Of a stretch of DNA of 38,486 nt, positions 35,083 through 38,486 are shown piece after piece. Below the pieces are notes generated by a model. It made no database searches. It was not told where the DNA came from and saw nothing but the letters and a program-made list of their open reading frames with translations. The position numbers were made by a program, and so were the translations under genes. Each line of letters begins with the position of its first letter. The first letter of the stretch is position 1. The DNA comes from an uncultured SAR86 cluster bacterium (GTDB lineage: Bacteria; Pseudomonadota; Gammaproteobacteria; Magnimaribacterales; D2472): contig CACEDQ010000010.1 of the NCBI GenBank assembly GCA_902558375.1, forward strand, positions 1-38,486, given 5' to 3'.

Positions 35083-35115
35083 AAGAATAATATTCTTAAA
35101 AAACAGCTAGAGCAA
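35083..35115 (-). promoter_or_regulatory. Candidate promoter and dyad operator of the dioxygenase/HD operon
   Basis: On the minus strand TTGCTC (35115-35110), a 17-nt spacer and TATTAT (35092-35087) form a promoter with a five-of-six -10. The -10 lies inside a 15-bp dyad, AAGAATA, one base, TATTCTT (35083-35097). The dyad is too AT-rich to be a strong terminator for prmC upstream, and its overlap with the -10 suits a repressor site. Confidence 0.4.
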
Positions 35116-35122
35116 TAAATTT

Positions 35123-35950
35123 TTATGCCAATCTTGCGGTTGTTATTCTAGGTTGAGATTGATGGTCTTTTATCAAATATATATTTTGAAAGCCTGATTC
35201 AATTAAAATATTTTCTATATTCATAGATTGATTATATCCATGTTCAAAAACTAAAATACCATTAGGGCTTAGGACATTTTTTGCTTGCTTGGTTATGGTT
35301 TTAAAATCTTTTAGCCCATTATCATCAGCAACTAATGCTTTTATGGGTTCATATTTAAGATTTTCTAAATGAGGGTCTGAAGGTGCTATATATGGAGGAT
35401 TGCTCACTAGAATGTTTATAGTTCTATCTTGTATGCAATTTAGCCAATCTGAATTAATTAAATAAAAGTTATCTAATAATTTATTTTTTTTATTAATTTG
35501 TGCGACCTCTATTGCATCAAGAGAATAATCAATGCCATAAACTGTAACACTCGGATTATATTTAGCTATTGATATTCCTATACAACCAGATCCTGTTCCA
35601 GCATCTAAAATTTTCATTCCAGCTTTTAAATTTAAGCCATTAATATAATCAACAAGCAATTCTGTCTCAGGTCTTGGAACTAAAACACGACGATCAACAT
35701 AAAAATCATCTTTATAGAAAGATGTGTTTTGCAAAATATAATCTAGAGGAAATCCTTGGCTTTTTAAATCAATAAATTCTTTAATTAAATTTTCTTCTTT
35801 GTTTGAAAGTTTATATTCATCTAAAAAAATAGATGCATCACTTAATCCCAGTCTATCTTTCAAGAAAAATATTAGTTCTTTAGAAATGTTGCTCTCATTT
35901 GGCAATATTTCATTAATATTCTTTATGTAAAAACTAAGATTAGAAGCCAA
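35123..35950 (-). CDS. prmC: Release factor glutamine N5-methyltransferase PrmC
   Basis: SAM-dependent enzyme that methylates the GGQ glutamine of RF1 and RF2. It has 275 residues: helical N-domain, VPRPETELLV, SAM loop DAGTGSG (116-122) and the catalytic NPPY (184-187) of SNPPYIAPSD. The start is TTG at 35950, immediately after the prfA stop; there is no ATG before the SAM domain, so TTG is required. Its substrate RF1 is encoded directly upstream. Confidence 0.95.
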   Translation of the reverse strand: MASNLSFYIKNINEILPNESNISKELIFFLKDRLGLSDASIFLDEYKLSNKEENLIKEFIDLKSQGFPLDYILQNTSFYKDDFYVDRRVLVPRPETELLVDYINGLNLKAGMKILDAGTGSGCIGISIAKYNPSVTVYGIDYSLDAIEVAQINKKNKLLDNFYLINSDWLNCIQDRTINILVSNPPYIAPSDPHLENLKYEPIKALVADDNGLKDFKTITKQAKNVLSPNGILVFEHGYNQSMNIENILIESGFQNIYLIKDHQSQPRITTARLA

Positions 35951-37024
35951 TTATTCTGATTCAAGTTGAGATAGCATTGCTAACTGATTCTCTGCTAATA
36001 GTGCATCACAAATAGATTTAATATCTCCATCCATAATTTGATCCAAATTATGTTGTGTTAACTTAATCCTATGATCTGTCATTCTGCCTTGTGGAAAGTT
36101 ATATGTTCTAATTTTTTCACTTCTGTCTCCAGTACCAACTAATATTTTTCTTTCACTGGCAATACTTTCTTGCTGACTTTCAATTTCTGCCTGTTTTAAT
36201 TTTGAGACCAATAGCGAAAGTGCCTTTTCTTTATTTTTGTGCTGAGATCTGCCATCTTGGCACTCAACAACAAGCCCACTGGGAATATGTGTTAATCTCA
36301 CAGCAGAATCAGTTTTATTAACATGCTGGCCTCCTGCACCAGAGGCTCTAAATGTATCTACTCTTAAGTCATTCTTATCGATTTGAATATCTTGAATTTC
36401 TTCAACTTCAGGAAGTATTGCAACAGTACATGTTGAGGTATGTATTCTTCCTTGAGATTCAGTTTCAGGAACTCTTTGTACCCTATGGACGCCCGATTCA
36501 AATTTTAATACTTTGAATACACTTTTACCGTTTAATTGAGCAACGACTTCTCTAAGACCTCCCTGCTCTGCTTGTTTAATATCAATCACGTCAACATTCC
36601 AGCCCTCTCTTTCTGCAAGTCTTGAATACATTCTAAATAAATCGCCAGCAAAAATTCCTGCTTCATCACCTCCAGCTCCTGCTCTTATTTCAAGAAATGC
36701 AGAGCCATCATCTGCGGAATCTTTTGGTAATAACATTAATTTTAATTCTTGTTCTAATTTATCTGGTTTGTCTAATGATTCTTTTAATTCTTCTTCAGCA
36801 AGGCTTTTTAAATCTTCATCACCTGATTCAAGAATTTCATTTGCATCATTTATAGCACCAAGAACATTATTATATTCATCAAACTTATCAACAATTGGTT
36901 TTAAATCTGCAAACTCTTTGTTAAGCAGAGTATAGTTATCCATATCTTTAATAGTCTCTGAATCTATTAATAGCTTCTGAATTTCTTCAAGCCTATCCTT
37001 GAGTTTGGAAAGCTTTGCTTTCAT
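35951..37024 (-). CDS. prfA: Peptide chain release factor 1
   Basis: RF1, which ends translation at UAA and UAG. It has 357 residues from the ATG at 37024 (E. coli 360). The stop-codon-reading PxT motif is PET in RVPETESQGRIHTS, and the catalytic GGQ is in SGAGGQHVNKTDSA (about 231-233). Upstream ATGs at 37036 and 37066 would extend it; 37024 is preferred because MKAKLSKLK matches the family N-terminus and it begins 4 nt after the hemA stop. Confidence 0.97.
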   Translation of the reverse strand: MKAKLSKLKDRLEEIQKLLIDSETIKDMDNYTLLNKEFADLKPIVDKFDEYNNVLGAINDANEILESGDEDLKSLAEEELKESLDKPDKLEQELKLMLLPKDSADDGSAFLEIRAGAGGDEAGIFAGDLFRMYSRLAEREGWNVDVIDIKQAEQGGLREVVAQLNGKSVFKVLKFESGVHRVQRVPETESQGRIHTSTCTVAILPEVEEIQDIQIDKNDLRVDTFRASGAGGQHVNKTDSAVRLTHIPSGLVVECQDGRSQHKNKEKALSLLVSKLKQAEIESQQESIASERKILVGTGDRSEKIRTYNFPQGRMTDHRIKLTQHNLDQIMDGDIKSICDALLAENQLAMLSQLESE

Positions 37025-37028
37025 TGAA

Positions 37029-38261
37029 TCATGCATTATTAATATATCTTTTAAACATTGATTCAATCACATGGTTGTCAATATTTTGAATATCTAGCAC
37101 TTCATCTAGGGAGTTATCATCATATTTAATTATTGAAAGATTCATAATCATTTGCTTAAGGTCTTCTGCAGACTTAAATCTTTCAATTTCTTCATCTGAA
37201 AGCTGATCTAAAAACGTTTCTAATTTTATTTGAACTTTATCTTTGTAGATTTTTTCATGAATTGATTTAAGGGCAGTTTGAGATTCAAGCACAATTATAT
37301 TAAGAGCTTTCTCAGCCTCTATTACTCTTTGGCCATAGTTGTCTTGAGTAATTTTTTCTATGTCGTCAATTGAAAATAGATATGCTTGCTCAATATTCTT
37401 TATTTCTTCTTCAATATTTCTTGGGACTGCCAAATCAATCAACAGCATTGGTTTATTTTTACGAACTCTAAGTGCATTTTCTATTGAGCCTTTACCAATT
37501 AATGGCAAATCAGCAGCAGCTGAAGCTATCACAATATCTGCAAACTCTAATTGTCTATGCAAAGTATTTAAAGACGATGGAACTATCTCATGATCGTTAT
37601 TTATTTTTATTATTTTTTTACTTCTATTGACTGCTCGGATATTAGTTATGCCTTTTTTAATAAGTTCATTAATAATAGCATGCGCTAGAGAGCCGGCCCC
37701 AAGAACAAGAACATTTTGATTTTCAGGTTCTTCAAAGATATTTTTAACCAAATTTAATGATAATCCGCTGACAGATAAAGGATTTAAACCTATATCTGTT
37801 TTTGTTCTAACTTTTTTAACTATTTCAATAGCTTTTTTTGTGTAATTTATCAGTTTTGATTTAGCAACATTTTTAATAGCTGCAATTTCTATAGCTTTTT
37901 TAAATTGTCCTAATATTTCTTGCTCACCAAGCACTTGTGAGTCTATCCCTGATGCAACCTTACACATATGTATTAGTGCATCTTGGTTCTCTAAAATATA
38001 AAAACTTTCTTTATGAATATGATTTATTTCAAAAAAGGATAAGGTTTCTTTAAGAATATCCCCTATTAACCCAGGATCTGCTAAAAAATAAACCTCTGTT
38101 CTGTTGCAAGTGGACATACCAAAAAATGAATCAATCTTATCTTTAAATTTTTCTTTTAAAAAAGTATTTAATAAAATCTGATTAGACTCATTTATAATAA
38201 ATTGTTCTCTTTCAGAAACATTTGAAGTTTTATGATTTATGCCAAATAACTGTAATTCCAT
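37029..38261 (-). CDS. hemA: Glutamyl-tRNA reductase
   Basis: Reduces Glu-tRNA(Glu) to glutamate-1-semialdehyde with NADPH, the first step of C5-pathway haem synthesis. It has 410 residues. The catalytic Cys52 lies in STCNRTEVY; CKVASGIDSQVLGEQEILGQ is the family signature. The NADPH loop VLGAGSLAHAI and the C-terminal dimerisation helix complete it. The hemA-prfA-prmC order is as in E. coli. Its start overlaps the divergent lolB start. Confidence 0.97.
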   Translation of the reverse strand: MELQLFGINHKTSNVSEREQFIINESNQILLNTFLKEKFKDKIDSFFGMSTCNRTEVYFLADPGLIGDILKETLSFFEINHIHKESFYILENQDALIHMCKVASGIDSQVLGEQEILGQFKKAIEIAAIKNVAKSKLINYTKKAIEIVKKVRTKTDIGLNPLSVSGLSLNLVKNIFEEPENQNVLVLGAGSLAHAIINELIKKGITNIRAVNRSKKIIKINNDHEIVPSSLNTLHRQLEFADIVIASAAADLPLIGKGSIENALRVRKNKPMLLIDLAVPRNIEEEIKNIEQAYLFSIDDIEKITQDNYGQRVIEAEKALNIIVLESQTALKSIHEKIYKDKVQIKLETFLDQLSDEEIERFKSAEDLKQMIMNLSIIKYDDNSLDEVLDIQNIDNHVIESMFKRYINNA

Positions 38262-38486
38262 TATAAAAAAATTTTTTTATGCCTTAATTCTTTGCATAAC
38301 TGTTTCTTGTAGTACTATTAAAAAAGATAAAGAATACAGCATATATTCAGGAAAATTGTTAGTTGAATCCATGGATACCAAACCAATTTCACTTAATATA
38401 GTCATAAACTTATCTAGACAAGAATCTATTATACAGCTTAAGAAGCCTTTTTATGGAAATGTATTAGTAATTAAGGCTGGGAAGAA
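38239..38486 (+). CDS. lolB: Outer-membrane lipoprotein receptor LolB (N-terminal part, cut by window edge)
   Basis: LolB accepts lipoproteins from LolA and inserts them into the outer membrane. From the ATG at 38239 the open frame runs off the window (82 codons). A lipoprotein signal KKFFYALILCITVSC ends at Cys24. The mature part has YSIYSGKLLVES and IQLKKPFYGNVLVIKAGK, which match the LolB pattern of an early 'G-K-L-V' strand and a later 'L-x-x-P-x-G' turn. hemA/lolB are divergent neighbours in E. coli. The start overlaps hemA by 23 nt; no other ATG precedes the signal peptide. The lipobox has Thr at -3, which is unusual. Confidence 0.75.
   Translation, partial: MPNNCNSIIKKFFYALILCITVSCSTIKKDKEYSIYSGKLLVESMDTKPISLNIVINLSRQESIIQLKKPFYGNVLVIKAGK

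Noticed and set aside
36415-36480. RF1 codon-reading tripeptide is PET rather than the E. coli PAT
   Set aside because: The motif is PxT and PET occurs widely in RF1 of other proteobacteria; it does not suggest a changed stop-codon use.

Overview
The window is a compact, AT-rich stretch of a gammaproteobacterial chromosome made almost entirely of conserved genes. The gene order (dcw cluster next to rnpB and rsmI; zapE-rplM-rpsI-petABC-sspA; ibaG-murA; kdsD-lptA-lptB-rpoN; mreBCD beside gatCAB; prmC-prfA-hemA-lolB) is typical of Gammaproteobacteria. Very low GC, Lys/Asn/Ile-rich proteins, tiny or absent intergenic gaps, overlapping convergent genes and shortened versions of LpoA, YhdP and LptA suggest a streamlined marine lineage such as SAR86. 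That placement is inference; no rRNA is present to fix it.

Layout. 1-5840 (minus): division and cell-wall operon mraZ-ftsZ-rsmH-ftsL-ftsI-murE, with ftsZ in an unusual place directly behind mraZ and a four-repeat MraZ-type operator in front. 5863-6226: RNase P RNA with its own promoter. 6223-8628: rsmI, a divergent short LpoA-like lipoprotein, and sspA. 8642-12182 (minus): rplM-rpsI then petA-petB-petC (cytochrome bc1). 12253-14280: zapE and divergent degS. 14269-16375 (minus): mlaC-ibaG-murA. 16430-21177 (plus): kdsD-lptA-lptB-rpoN-mgtE, lipopolysaccharide precursor synthesis and export, sigma-54 and a magnesium channel. 21169-25868 (minus): mreB-mreC-mreD and a short YhdP-like AsmA protein. 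25948-29101 (plus): gatCAB. 29104-35052: an accessory block (MaoC-like hydratase, acyl-CoA ligase, nitroreductase, SelO, and a two-gene dioxygenase/HD-oxygenase operon). 35123-38486: prmC-prfA-hemA (minus) and the start of divergent lolB.

The most interesting item is the pair at 33405-35052: a gamma-butyrobetaine-hydroxylase-like Fe(II)/2-oxoglutarate dioxygenase followed after 1 nt by a small HD-domain protein that keeps the PhnZ/TmpB-type diiron ligand set. This is the architecture of the TmpA/TmpB and PhnY/PhnZ oxidative C-P bond cleavage pathways, but the residues that gate and read the substrate in PhnZ are rearranged here, so the substrate may be new. The pair has a candidate promoter whose -10 is embedded in a 15-bp dyad.

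Other notable points are the ftsZ relocation under direct MraZ control, an SSQ in place of the SxN motif in FtsI, predicted leaderless transcripts for mraZ and mlaC, and five convergent gene pairs that overlap or nearly abut, leaving no room for intergenic terminators. No tRNA, rRNA, CRISPR array, insertion sequence or prophage was seen. No stretch over 300 bases lacks a gene, apart from the one filled by rnpB.
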